A stretch of DNA of 64,000 bases, from assembly GCA_030603805.1 (NCBI GenBank), contig JAUVXD010000004.1, forward strand, positions 1 through 64,000. The letters are read 5' to 3'. The notes under the pieces were generated by a model. That model ran no database searches. It was not told the origin of the DNA and saw only the letters and a program-made list of their open reading frames with translations. The position numbers were made by a program, and so were the translations under genes. The stretch is from Acholeplasmataceae bacterium (GTDB lineage Bacteria; Bacillota_I; Bacilli_A; Acholeplasmatales; Acholeplasmataceae). Below are positions 1-10,302 of the stretch, piece by piece (positions within the stretch are counted from its first letter, which is position 1; each line of letters starts with the position of its first letter).

Positions 1-161
1 ATCAAATCGATCCCGTCTTGTATCTCAGGTGTCATTAGTCTTTCTTCGAGTTCTACAGGTAAAATTTGATTTAACATTAAAGGTTCGAGATTCGTTGAAA
101 TAATATAGATATTGAGTTCTAGACTCTTTAAAGATTGGATGAATTGTGGTAAACTTTGCAT
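1..161 (-). CDS. Hypothetical protein, N-terminal 53 codons (cut by window edge)
   Basis: An open frame runs from an ATG at 161 to the window edge without a stop. An AAGGAG ribosome site lies just upstream and a TATAAT box lies about 40 bases upstream, so this is probably the true start of a minus-strand gene. The visible residues (beginning MQSLPQFIQSLKSLELNIYI) form an amphipathic helix-rich start with no motif I recognise. It is divergent from the Y-family polymerase gene. Function unknown. Confidence 0.6.
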   Translation of the reverse strand, partial: MQSLPQFIQSLKSLELNIYIISTNLEPLMLNQILPVELEERLMTPEIQDGIDL

Positions 162-184
162 AGGTGGTTAATCTCCTTTTATGT

Positions 185-208
185 GATGTTCGCACATTCA
201 TTATAACA
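185..208 (-). promoter_or_regulatory. Extended -10 promoter of the truncated minus-strand gene
   Basis: On the minus strand TGTTATAAT (-10 at 200-205, with a TG extension) lies about 40 bases before the ATG at 161. No good -35 is visible, which fits an extended -10 promoter. An imperfect dyad, GATGTTCGCACATTC at 185-199, covers the expected transcription start. It contains TTCG but is not a clean LexA box. Confidence 0.5.
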
Positions 209-262
209 TGGGATTGACCACTCTTTTTTATAGATTAAAGGAGTGTTGAAATAGATAAAAAA

Positions 263-293
263 GTAGGTCAAAAAAATGAATTTTTGACACTAC
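263..293 (+). promoter_or_regulatory. Leader hairpin in front of the Y-family polymerase gene
   Basis: GTAG-GTCAAAAA (263-274) pairs with TTTTTGAC-A-CTAC (281-293), leaving one bulged A and a six-base loop. It ends about 10 bases before the GGGAGGTG ribosome site of the gene at 317. No T-run follows, so it is not a standard terminator. It could influence translation or mRNA stability. Confidence 0.45.
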
Positions 294-316
294 CTGACAC
301 AAAGGGAGGTGAGCCT

Positions 317-1582
317 ATGGAAGAGTTAAAACTTTATCGTCATATTTTATGTATTGATCTTAAAAGTTTTTATGCCTCTGTAGAATGTGCAGAGTCCAAT
401 TTAGATCCTTTTAAAACCCCTTTGGTGGTTGCGGATGCTTCTCGCGGTTCAGGTTCGATTGTGCTTGCCGTCTCTCCCTACCTTAAAACGCTTGGCGTTC
501 CTAGTCGATGTCGCATCCATGAAATTCCGCCAGGCATCTCGATTATTTTTAGAAAACCTCGAATGCAACTTTATTTAGAGTATTCTGCAAAAATTGTCGA
601 AATTTATCTACGCTTTATTTCTGAAGATGATCTTTACATCTATTCTGTTGATGAAGCTTTCTTAGATATTACAGAGTATTTAAATTATTATAAAAAAACA
701 GATCTTGAGATGGCAAAAATGATTTTGGATACGATTTATGAAGAAACTAAGTTGTTTGCAACTTGTGGGATTGGCCAAAACATGCTTATGGCGAAGCTTG
801 CACTCGATATCGAATCTAAAAAAGCACCAGATTTCATTGCTAAATGGACTTATGAGGATATTCCAACCAAACTCTGGCCAATTTCCCCACTTTCAGAAAT
901 GTGGGGCATTGGGCACAACATGGAGCGCAATCTCGGCCGTATGGGACTTCAAAAAATTGGGGATATTGCACATTATGATGTGCTCACTTTAAAAAAGAAC
1001 TTTGGCATACTGGGTGAAGAGCTTTATTATCACACACATGGCATTGATATGAGTTTAATCCAGAAAAAAGTTTCCATTCGAACATCGGGTAAAAGCTATG
1101 GCTCAGGACAAACACTTTTTCACGATTACTATGTCCCAGACATTTTCCAAATTATATTAGAAATGGTGGATGATGTCACCAGAAGATTGAGATTACACCG
1201 CCGTGTTGCACGCACTGTAAGTTTTGGTATTGGTTATAGCAAGCATGTAGGTGGCGGATTTTCAAGACAAATCACACTCGATCAACCTACAGCAAACGCT
1301 TCTTTAATCTATGAAGCTTGTCTCTCTCTTTTTAGAACTTATTATGAAGATGAACCGATTCGTCGTGTCCATGTTGCTGTCACTAACCTTTCTGAAAATC
1401 ATTATTATCAGTTCACCTTGTTTGATGATGCCCTTCGCTTAGAAAAGGAACATGCATTGCACACTGCAGTTGATGATATCAAGTTTAAATTTGGTAGAAA
1501 CAGCATCAATCGTGCTTCAAGTGAATTTGAGTCCTCAACCATCAAAGCACGTAATAAGATGATTGGAGGCCACCATGCATAG
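317..1582 (+). CDS. Y-family DNA polymerase, UvrX/YqjW type
   Basis: A 421-residue translesion DNA polymerase of the UmuC/DinB superfamily, closest in layout to the Gram-positive UvrX/YqjW branch. The first metal-binding Asp lies in CIDLKSFYASVE (D14) and the second pair in YSVDEAFLD (D112, E113). A helix-hairpin-helix-like segment (MWGIGHNMERNLGRMG) follows, then a little-finger region. I chose the ATG at 317 because GGGAGGTG lies six bases upstream; an upstream start at 284 has no ribosome site. The next gene overlaps by 8 bases and encodes a YolD-like protein, the usual partner of this branch. In Bacillus such genes are SOS-related, but I see no convincing LexA box here. Confidence 0.9.
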   Translation: MEELKLYRHILCIDLKSFYASVECAESNLDPFKTPLVVADASRGSGSIVLAVSPYLKTLGVPSRCRIHEIPPGISIIFRKPRMQLYLEYSAKIVEIYLRFISEDDLYIYSVDEAFLDITEYLNYYKKTDLEMAKMILDTIYEETKLFATCGIGQNMLMAKLALDIESKKAPDFIAKWTYEDIPTKLWPISPLSEMWGIGHNMERNLGRMGLQKIGDIAHYDVLTLKKNFGILGEELYYHTHGIDMSLIQKKVSIRTSGKSYGSGQTLFHDYYVPDIFQIILEMVDDVTRRLRLHRRVARTVSFGIGYSKHVGGGFSRQITLDQPTANASLIYEACLSLFRTYYEDEPIRRVHVAVTNLSENHYYQFTLFDDALRLEKEHALHTAVDDIKFKFGRNSINRASSEFESSTIKARNKMIGGHHA

Positions 1583-1910
1583 TCAAGCACAAAGTTATGT
1601 CGATCGCGGCATTATCAAATGGGCGCCGTTTGACGCACTTGTTGGTTATAGTTCAATGATTAAAGATTTGAAGTATCGTTTAGGGAGAAAAGATCGGCCG
1701 TATCTTTCAGATGATCAACTTGAAGAACTCAATCAAAAATTAAACATCGCGTATCAGCATCAACTTGAGATTGAAATTGAATACTATCATGATGGTTATT
1801 TGAAGCATACGTTTGGAAAAATTAAAAAGCTTGATTGGATCAATCATGTACTCGTTTTATCTACATTTGAGAAGATTAGAGCCGAAGATGTTATTCAAAT
1901 TTTGAATTAA
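1575..1910 (+). CDS. YolD-like protein
   Basis: A small acidic protein of 111 residues resembling the YolD family, which commonly sits next to UvrX-type Y-family polymerases and is thought to modulate them. The typical features are the N-terminal DRGIIKW segment, a central LSDDQLEELNQKL helix and the C-terminal beta strands ending IRAEDVIQIL. The ATG at 1575 has GGAGG five bases upstream, inside the 3' end of the polymerase gene. The 8-base overlap suggests translational coupling. A strong terminator follows directly, so the two genes form a complete operon. Confidence 0.8.
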   Translation: MHSQAQSYVDRGIIKWAPFDALVGYSSMIKDLKYRLGRKDRPYLSDDQLEELNQKLNIAYQHQLEIEIEYYHDGYLKHTFGKIKKLDWINHVLVLSTFEKIRAEDVIQILN

Positions 1911-1916
1911 GACACA

Positions 1917-1945
1917 AAGAACTGGCACCTTTGCCAGTTCTTTTA
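1917..1945 (+). terminator. Rho-independent terminator of the polymerase/yolD operon
   Basis: AAGAACTGGCA (1917-1927) and TGCCAGTTCTT (1932-1942) form a perfect 11-bp stem with a four-base loop, followed by TTTT. Confidence 0.9.
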
Positions 1946-1984
1946 TTGTATAATGAAACTAGACTTGCGTGCATGGGGGCTATC

Positions 1985-3928
1985 ATGAAAAAAATGAATC
2001 ATAAGCTCATCTATGAACTCTTAACACTTCTTATGTTACTACTCGTTAAATTCATCTTTTTGACAACATCACATCCTATTTTAAATGGCATGTTTTTAGC
2101 GCTTTCTCTATGTTTGATGGGTGTTGTTGGTTTAAAAATGATTTTATCTGTTTACAAACAAAAGGATTTCCAATGGAAAAATCTCTTACTATTTTCTTAT
2201 GTTTTAGTTTTCGATCTCCTCTTTTATATTAAAAATGAACTCCCCTTAAGTCGAGCTTACCTGTTTTCTATCTTATTGATTGCTTCAATCATTTTGCTAA
2301 TCAGCATGTGTTTGTCTGGCAAATGGAAAATTTTGTTTGATTATATCGTCATCATCTTTTATGCCATTTACTTTATTGGGCAAGATTTGTATTATCGCAT
2401 CTTTAATGATTTTTTCAGTTTTAAGGAAGCGGGCACACTCAAAGAAGGTCTTGAATCTTCAGAAAGTATGTATCAACTTGAGTTTTTGCATGTGTTAATG
2501 GTTATAATGCTTGTGTTCACACTTCTGCTCTATCATAAAGAACCCATCCTTATTGGCATTAAAAAAACATCCTGGAAATCTATAATCTATTTCCCAGTGT
2601 TTTTGGTTGCACTCATCATCATCAATATCGATGCAAAAAGTGAAGATGAAAGGCCTTATACAAGTGATTACTACTTGTACCAAAGTGTATTTCATAGAGA
2701 AAGTTTTGTATCACGATTTGGTCTTGCACATTTGATGTCACGAGATTTTATCGATTGGATAATTCCACCTTATGTAAGTGTAAATGAAAGAGAATGGTTA
2801 GAAGAATATTTAAATCGACCAAGCACACATCAACTCAACGCAAAAAGTGGTATTTTTGAAGGTAAGAATCTCGTTTTTATCTTGGCTGAAACCTATGATG
2901 AACTTGCTTTGTCTGAAGTGTTAACACCCAACTTATATCGCCTAAAATCTGAGGGGTTATCCTTCGAAAACCATTACACACCTGTTTTTCAAAGAACAAC
3001 AAGCGATACTGAGTTCATCTTTAATACAGGCTTAATCCCCTCGATTGAAGATGGACCGACAAGTTCAATTTACGGTCAAAATAGTTATTCGACATCACTC
3101 GCATACCTACTGAGTCAAAAAGGATATTTAACTCAAGCTTTTCATGGAAATTATAAGACATTTTATCAAAGAGATCTCGTCTATCGTGGATATGGCTATG
3201 AGTCCTTTTTCGGACAAGATGAGCTGAGTCTTTTAGAATCAGAAAAACGTTTTGACACGATTTTTTATGGTAAAGCTAAAGATTTAATTTTACCCGATTA
3301 TTCTCCTTTCCTAAGTTTTATCATCACATTTTCAGGTCATTCACCTTATACCTCAAACCATCCGGTTGCATCACTTCACTATGAGGAAGTTAATGCTTAC
3401 TTTGGGACAAACCTACCCGAGGAGATTAAATACTATATTGCAACACAGATTGAACTTGATCATATGATTGGCATGCTCTTTGATGATTTGATGATGAAGG
3501 GTTTACTGCAAAATACAGTGATCGTACTGTCTGGGGACCATTACCCCTACACCATGAATCAATCACTTTATGAGGCTCATACTGGAAAAACAAAGCTTTA
3601 TGAGAAACAAAAGGGCAATCTCTATATATGGTCCTATAATCTTGTGCCAGAACAAATCCAAACGCTATCGAGTTCATTTGATATCCTTCCAACGCTAATC
3701 AATATGTTTCAATTAGATGCCAATGATAGACACTATGTAGGTCAAGATATTTTTGGTGAAACTAAAACTAATGTCTACTATAAGAACTATAGCTATTTTA
3801 ATGGAGATGAGCATTTATTCTTATCTGATCGACGTTTATCAAAATTTGATTATCCATTCATAGAAGTCCAAGATAAATATCTTTTTTCTAGACTTATTTT
3901 GAGATTAAATGAATTCAAAATCAATTAA
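1985..3928 (+). CDS. LtaS-like phosphoglycerol transferase (membrane sulfatase-fold)
   Basis: A 647-residue membrane protein with about five hydrophobic segments in the first 220 residues and an extracellular alkaline-phosphatase/sulfatase-fold domain. The arrangement matches lipoteichoic acid synthases: metal ligand E302 in AETYDE, catalytic Thr339 in RTTSDTEF (LtaS has TSDAEF) and D518-H519 in SGDHYPY. Family members transfer glycerol phosphate from phosphatidylglycerol onto glycolipid or polyglycerolphosphate. In a wall-less cell the acceptor may be a membrane glycolipid; this is inference. The ATG at 1985 follows GGGGG and begins MKKMNHKLIYELL. An earlier ATG at 1973 is possible. The gene has its own terminator. 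Confidence 0.85.
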   Translation: MKKMNHKLIYELLTLLMLLLVKFIFLTTSHPILNGMFLALSLCLMGVVGLKMILSVYKQKDFQWKNLLLFSYVLVFDLLFYIKNELPLSRAYLFSILLIASIILLISMCLSGKWKILFDYIVIIFYAIYFIGQDLYYRIFNDFFSFKEAGTLKEGLESSESMYQLEFLHVLMVIMLVFTLLLYHKEPILIGIKKTSWKSIIYFPVFLVALIIINIDAKSEDERPYTSDYYLYQSVFHRESFVSRFGLAHLMSRDFIDWIIPPYVSVNEREWLEEYLNRPSTHQLNAKSGIFEGKNLVFILAETYDELALSEVLTPNLYRLKSEGLSFENHYTPVFQRTTSDTEFIFNTGLIPSIEDGPTSSIYGQNSYSTSLAYLLSQKGYLTQAFHGNYKTFYQRDLVYRGYGYESFFGQDELSLLESEKRFDTIFYGKAKDLILPDYSPFLSFIITFSGHSPYTSNHPVASLHYEEVNAYFGTNLPEEIKYYIATQIELDHMIGMLFDDLMMKGLLQNTVIVLSGDHYPYTMNQSLYEAHTGKTKLYEKQKGNLYIWSYNLVPEQIQTLSSSFDILPTLINMFQLDANDRHYVGQDIFGETKTNVYYKNYSYFNGDEHLFLSDRRLSKFDYPFIEVQDKYLFSRLILRLNEFKIN

Positions 3929-3930
3929 AA

Positions 3931-3960
3931 AAAGTATGCAGAATATGCATACTTTATATT
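3931..3960. terminator. Bidirectional terminator
   Basis: AAAGTATGCA (3931-3940) and TGCATACTTT (3946-3955) pair perfectly across a five-base loop. Seven A's to the left serve as the T-run for the convergent minus-strand gene. Confidence 0.85.
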
Positions 3961-3981
3961 CTTTAAAATGGCTTTATAATG

Positions 3982-4836
3982 CTATTTATAGTCTTTAACA
4001 ATACGCGGCATATCAGTGAGTGTAAAGTTGGCTGAGTTGATACGATAGGTATTCGAACCATCCCCTTCAATCTGCTCAGGGTTTGTGAAATAAAGTTCAC
4101 TATTGCCCTTAACTTTAACACCTAAAAGGCTTGTGATATTGATATAGATTTTAATCTTAGAAAAGACATTGATTTGACTTGGATTATAAAAGATACTTTC
4201 CTTTTTAAGAATTAAATTGATAATCACATTATTACGCTTGGTATGTTCATTATAGAGTAAAAATGCTCTTGATTCATGTTCTGAGGGCGGTGTGATAAAT
4301 TCATAATTGACCCCATTACGTTCAAAGCGAAGTTTATCAAAAGTTATACTTGATATGATTTTACCTTCAATCACTCTAAACGGTATTTTCACAGAAATAA
4401 ATTTGTAATCCTCTGGATGATTGAAGATATCTGTCTCTTCTAGCCCCTCTTCAATCATGTGAAAAATCATGCTTCTTCTTTGAATCATGCGGTCGACATA
4501 ACGACTGGATTCTTCATAAATCAGCATCCGGTCCATAAACTCAATAATGGAATAATTACTCGATGCAAACTGTTGTTCTCTAAAAAGTTCTGCACGTTTA
4601 TTCGTGTCATCATTGTATTTAACAACAGTTCGATTGTGGAGTAAAATCAGTAAGCTAAAGAGCATGCTCGATAAGAAAGATGCAAATGCGACAAACAAAG
4701 TTGCGACACGAATACCGATGACATTAAACATCATATCAAGTTCATCGCCTAAAATCAGCATCAAGGTTGCCATTAAGAAAACGACAGAGCCAGCGACACC
4801 GATGACAGTTATGATAATTCTTCTTTCCAATTTCAT
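3982..4836 (-). CDS. Unknown two-helix membrane protein
   Basis: I do not recognise this 284-residue protein. Two transmembrane helices lie at about residues 8-29 and 38-64, giving a short outside loop and a long soluble C-terminal part of about 215 residues. That part is rich in charged residues and beta strands and has no cysteine-rich or nucleotide-binding motif. The ATG at 4836 was preferred because TAGTGAT precedes it; a GTG at 4845 is in frame. The gene stands alone between a shared terminator and the glp promoter. Confidence 0.7.
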   Translation of the reverse strand: MKLERRIIITVIGVAGSVVFLMATLMLILGDELDMMFNVIGIRVATLFVAFASFLSSMLFSLLILLHNRTVVKYNDDTNKRAELFREQQFASSNYSIIEFMDRMLIYEESSRYVDRMIQRRSMIFHMIEEGLEETDIFNHPEDYKFISVKIPFRVIEGKIISSITFDKLRFERNGVNYEFITPPSEHESRAFLLYNEHTKRNNVIINLILKKESIFYNPSQINVFSKIKIYINITSLLGVKVKGNSELYFTNPEQIEGDGSNTYRINSANFTLTDMPRIVKDYK

Positions 4837-4925
4837 TTTAATCACTATCTTTCATTGAGGGGTTGTTCATCTATTATATCACTTCTTTTTTAAAAGTCTA
4901 TAGAGATGATATGGATTGTTTCATC

Positions 4926-4954
4926 TTGACATTTTTTTAAATAAAGGTTATACT
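4926..4954 (+). promoter_or_regulatory. Sigma-A promoter of the glp operon
   Basis: A consensus TTGACA (4926-4931), a 17-base spacer and TATACT (4949-4954). The transcript would start near 4961, leaving a leader of about 90 bases that holds the hairpin described next. Confidence 0.88.
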
Positions 4955-4987
4955 CAAAGTGTAATTTAAGATGAAAAAGAGAGATAG

Positions 4988-5038
4988 AGCGAAGTACAAA
5001 ATCGGCAGTTGCTGTTTTTGCTTTGCTATTTATTTTTA
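4988..5038 (+). promoter_or_regulatory. Leader terminator before glpP, probable GlpP antitermination site
   Basis: AGCGAAG (4988-4994) pairs with CTTTGCT (5021-5027, one G-U). Inside it CAAAA pairs with TTTTG and CGGCA with TGCTG, followed by a T-rich run 5028-5038. This is a factor-independent terminator between promoter and gene. A purine-rich stretch (AGAGATAGAGCGAAG) on the ascending side resembles the one before the hairpin at 5630. GlpP proteins are known to relieve such leader terminators in glp mRNAs when glycerol-3-phosphate is bound. Confidence 0.7.
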
Positions 5039-5051
5039 AGAGGAGGTCTTC

Positions 5052-5594
5052 ATGAAGTTCAACCAAAAAATTATTCCAGCGATCTCTAATCACCAAGATT
5101 TGAAGAAGTTTTTGTCATTGCCTATGGATTATGGCATTTTAATGAATTTTCAACTTGCACAACTTCCTGAATTAGTTAAAACGATGAAAGACTATAAGAA
5201 AAAAGTACTCATCCACTCTGAACTGATTAAGGGTCTTTCTCCAGATGAATATGGTGCCATTTACCTGATCCAAACACTTCAAGTTGACGGACTCATCTCA
5301 AGCAAACCAAAAGTCATTGAAGTCTGCAAAAAGAGAAAAGTCTTAGGGATACTTAGATTCTTTCTTAAGGATTCCATGTCACTGGAGCAAAGTATTGAAG
5401 TTGCAAGAAAAACTGAACCAGACTATTTGGAAATTTTGCCTGCGTTATCCACTGAGATGATTGGACTCATTCAAAAACATCTCACTGTGGATATATGGAT
5501 GGGTGGTCTCATTCAAACAAAAGAGCACATTCAAAAATGTATCAAGGCTGGGGCGATTGCTGTCACCACATCAAACCCTGATCTTTGGATTTAA
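5052..5594 (+). CDS. glpP: Glycerol-3-phosphate-responsive antiterminator GlpP
   Basis: A 180-residue protein of the usual GlpP length and the expected beta/alpha-barrel-like pattern. It starts NQKIIPAISNHQDLKKFL, has the central strand LIHSELIKGLSPDEYGA, and ends GALAVTTS-like (GAIAVTTSNPDLW). The family binds glycerol-3-phosphate and glp leader RNA so that transcription passes the leader terminator. It is the first gene of the glp operon and has its own leader terminator, so autoregulation is likely. GAGGAGG lies 5 bases before the ATG. Confidence 0.9.
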   Translation: MKFNQKIIPAISNHQDLKKFLSLPMDYGILMNFQLAQLPELVKTMKDYKKKVLIHSELIKGLSPDEYGAIYLIQTLQVDGLISSKPKVIEVCKKRKVLGILRFFLKDSMSLEQSIEVARKTEPDYLEILPALSTEMIGLIQKHLTVDIWMGGLIQTKEHIQKCIKAGAIAVTTSNPDLWI

Positions 5595-5629
5595 AAACAG
5601 TTTAAAAAGTTAATCAAAACAAAGAGTAG

Positions 5630-5672
5630 AGAGAAAAAACAACCATATTTGATGATGTTTTTTCTCTTTTTT
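5630..5672 (+). promoter_or_regulatory. Second glp leader terminator, probable GlpP target
   Basis: AGAGAAAAAACA (5630-5641) and TGTTTTTTCTCT (5656-5667) form a perfect 12-bp stem with a 14-base loop, followed by a T-run. It separates glpP from the glpA-like gene and sits before the AAGGAGG ribosome site. AGAGTAGAGAGAAA on its ascending side resembles the purine stretch of the first leader. Either GlpP antiterminates here too, or it attenuates the downstream genes. Confidence 0.7.
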
Positions 5673-5691
5673 ATATAGCTAAGGAGGCACT

Positions 5692-7131
5692 ATGTACGAC
5701 TATACCATTATAGGTGCAGGTATCATCGGTACGATGATTGCACGAGAATTATCTAAGTTTCATAAAAAAATACTGATTTTAGACAAAGAAAATGATGTCG
5801 CAAACCATCAAACCACCGCGAACTCAGCCATCATTCATTCAGGTCACGATCCAAAAGAAGGTACACTAAAGGCACGTTTATGTGTTTTAGGCAACGCACT
5901 TTATGATGAACTTGAACAAGAACTTCATATTCCTTTACTCAAAACTGGTGCTCTTGTCATCTCAACAGATCCTGATGAAGATGAAATGATTGATATCCTG
6001 TTTGAACGTGCACTCAAAAACGGAGTCAAAAATCCAAAAATACTCATGCGTGATGAAGTTTTAGCATTAGAACCGAAATTAAACCCGAATTTGATCCGTG
6101 CTTTATCACTACCTTCAACAAAAGTAACTTATCCTTGGGAAGTTGCACTAAGCTGTTTAGAACATGCACATCAAAATGGTGTCGAATTTCAAAAAAATGC
6201 ACTGGTCACAGGTATAAAATTCATGGGTGATATGTATCATATCGAAATTAACTTTAAAGATTTGATCTTGTCAAAATCAGTGATTAATGCTTCTGGTGTC
6301 TTTTCTGACCAAGTTGCAAACTTAATTGAGTCAGATGTTCCTTATCAAATATATCCTAGAAAAGGTGAATATTTTGTTTTAGATCGTCGTGTTAAAGGAT
6401 TATTTAACCATGTGATCTATCCAATACCAGGTCCTGCTGGAAAAGGGGTGCTGATTGTACCTCAAGTTCACGGTAATATTTTAGTTGGACCAACATCCAT
6501 TATCCAAATGGAGAAAGATTTAGCTTCAACAACGAAGCATGGATTAGAAAAAATCAAAGTTGAATCTAGAAAGTTATCTCACGATATTCCATTTGATATG
6601 ACCATAAGAAGTTTTGCAGGAATCAGAGCAACTTCAAGCTTTGAAGATTTCTATATCCAAGAATCAAAAGTCTATCCACAATTCTATCATGTTGCAGGTA
6701 TTGATTCACCAGGTTTAACTGCAGCACCTGCAATAGCTAAATATCTAATTGATGAAGTCATAAAAATTAAAGAGCCTCAGAAAGAAAATTGGATACCTTA
6801 TCCGAAAAAGCCTGAAGCTTTCTTTCATCTTGATCGTATGGAACAACTAGATTTAATCAAAGCCTATCCTAAACATGGAAAAATCATCTGCAAATGTGAA
6901 AAAATCACAGAGCAAGAAATCATTCATGCCATTCACAGAGGATTTGGTTGTGACACCATTAAAGGAATAAAGAAACGCGCGCGCGCAGGAGCAGGCTTAT
7001 GTCAGGGAGGATATTGTGAACCAGAAGTTTTAAAAATTATCGCTAAAGAGACGAAGCAAGATCTCAAAGATATTAACTATTATGCAAAAAACACACCCAT
7101 ACTAGTTAAAGAAACGAAGGTGAAATCATGA
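5692..7131 (+). CDS. FAD-dependent glycerol-3-phosphate dehydrogenase-like oxidoreductase with BFD-like domain
   Basis: A 479-residue flavoprotein of the DAO/GlpA family. It opens with the FAD-binding motif YTIIGAGIIGTMIARELSK. A C-terminal BFD-like [2Fe-2S] domain carries C400-x-C402 and C437-x4-C442. Together with the next two genes and glpK this matches the three-component GlpABC-like arrangement seen in many anaerobic Firmicutes. There the flavoprotein oxidises glycerol-3-phosphate to dihydroxyacetone phosphate and passes electrons on. The iron-sulfur domain argues against a simple H2O2-forming GlpO oxidase. The ATG has AAGGAGG eight bases upstream and the stop overlaps the next start (ATGA). 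Confidence 0.88.
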   Translation: MYDYTIIGAGIIGTMIARELSKFHKKILILDKENDVANHQTTANSAIIHSGHDPKEGTLKARLCVLGNALYDELEQELHIPLLKTGALVISTDPDEDEMIDILFERALKNGVKNPKILMRDEVLALEPKLNPNLIRALSLPSTKVTYPWEVALSCLEHAHQNGVEFQKNALVTGIKFMGDMYHIEINFKDLILSKSVINASGVFSDQVANLIESDVPYQIYPRKGEYFVLDRRVKGLFNHVIYPIPGPAGKGVLIVPQVHGNILVGPTSIIQMEKDLASTTKHGLEKIKVESRKLSHDIPFDMTIRSFAGIRATSSFEDFYIQESKVYPQFYHVAGIDSPGLTAAPAIAKYLIDEVIKIKEPQKENWIPYPKKPEAFFHLDRMEQLDLIKAYPKHGKIICKCEKITEQEIIHAIHRGFGCDTIKGIKKRARAGAGLCQGGYCEPEVLKIIAKETKQDLKDINYYAKNTPILVKETKVKS

Positions 7132-8383
7132 AAGTTGACATTGCAATCATTGGTGGTGGCGCATCTGGCATGGCAGCAGCACTTGGCGCGTATCATCCAA
7201 GTTTAAATATTGTCATCATTGAACGTAGTTTTGAACTTGGTGGTATTCTCAATCAATGCATCCACAATGGTTTTGGAATTCATCAGTTTCATGAAGAACT
7301 GACAGGACCAGAATTCGCCTATCGATTCATCGAGAAAATCCATGAAAAGGACATCAAATATATACTGAATACCACTGTTGTTGATATCAAAAAAGATCAA
7401 AACTTTCGACTCACTGTATCATCTTATGAAGATGGTTTATATGATATTGAAGCGAAAGCAGTTATTTTATCAACAGGTTGTTATGAGCGCACACGTGGTC
7501 AGGTCAGCATTCCAGGAGAACGTCCTAAAGGTATCATGCCTGCAGGTAGTGCGCAGCGCTATCTCAACATGGATGGTTATTTAGTAGGGAAAAAAATATT
7601 TATTTTAGGTAGTGGGGATATTGGACTCATCATGGCTAGACGCATGACCTTAGAAGGCGCAGAAGTTTTAGGAGTAGCTGAAATCATGCCTTATTCTAAC
7701 GGATTAACAAGAAATATTGTCCAATGTCTAGATGATTTCAACATTCCACTTTATCTATCCCATACAGTCACACATATTAAAGGAAAAGATCGACTTGAAG
7801 GAATTACCATTATGAAAGTCGATGATTATTTTGCCCCAATTGAAGGAACTGAAAAACATTTTGAAGTTGATACACTCCTATTATCGATTGGTCTTATTCC
7901 AGATATTAACATGTTTGAAAGTTTGAAAATAAATAAACACCCCATGACAAGAAGTGTGAGTGTCAATCAACATTATGAGACAGAAATTGAAGGACTATAT
8001 GCTTGTGGTAATGCACTTCATGTTCATGATCTCGTCGACTGGGTAACGATGGAAAGTGAAAAGGCAGGTCGTTCTGCACGAGCTTATGTGATAGGTGAAT
8101 CTCAACAAAAAAGAAACCCGAAAACAGTTTCTGCAGGTCGCAATTTACGGTATGTCTTGCCACAAACCATCGATTTCGAAAATATCAATGAGCCTGTTGA
8201 GTTCTTGTTTCGATCGACAAGAAAAATGGAATCAGGATTATTTAAAGTCATCCAAAATGGTTTAGTCATAAAAACTAAGAAAGCCAAATATATCGCCCCA
8301 GCTGAAATGGAAAAAATCCTTGTCAAACCTGAGGAGTTTAAATCAACAGATGAGATTATCATAGAATTAGAGGAGTTGAGTTT

Positions 8384-8387
<4 letters not shown>
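7128..8387 (+). CDS. FAD/NAD(P)-dependent oxidoreductase, GlpB-like partner
   Basis: A 419-residue pyridine-nucleotide-disulfide-type flavoprotein. FAD is bound by the N-terminal AIIGGGASGMAAALGA motif. A central Rossmann motif, IFILGSGDIGLIMARRM, is suited to NAD(P)H, and a late GLYACGNALHVHDL segment contacts FAD. It has no redox-active CxxC pair of thioredoxin-reductase type. It overlaps both neighbours by 4 bases, pointing to equimolar production of a complex. The likely role, inferred from the operon, is to shuttle electrons from the glycerol-3-phosphate oxidising subunit to NAD(P). Confidence 0.85.
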
Positions 8388-10244
<1,857 letters not shown>

Positions 10245-10302
10245 TCAGAAATCATTGTTTAAAAAAACAGATGTATAATAGAGTCTAAAGGAGGTATTAC
10301 TT

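Noticed and set aside
1570-1580. CCACCATG at the yolD start, resembling a eukaryotic Kozak sequence
   Set aside because: Chance; a normal GGAGG ribosome site lies just upstream and all context is bacterial.
5692-7131. H2O2-forming glycerol-3-phosphate oxidase GlpO
   Set aside because: The C-terminal four-cysteine BFD-like domain and the linked NAD(P) flavoprotein and DUF1667 genes fit a dehydrogenase complex better.
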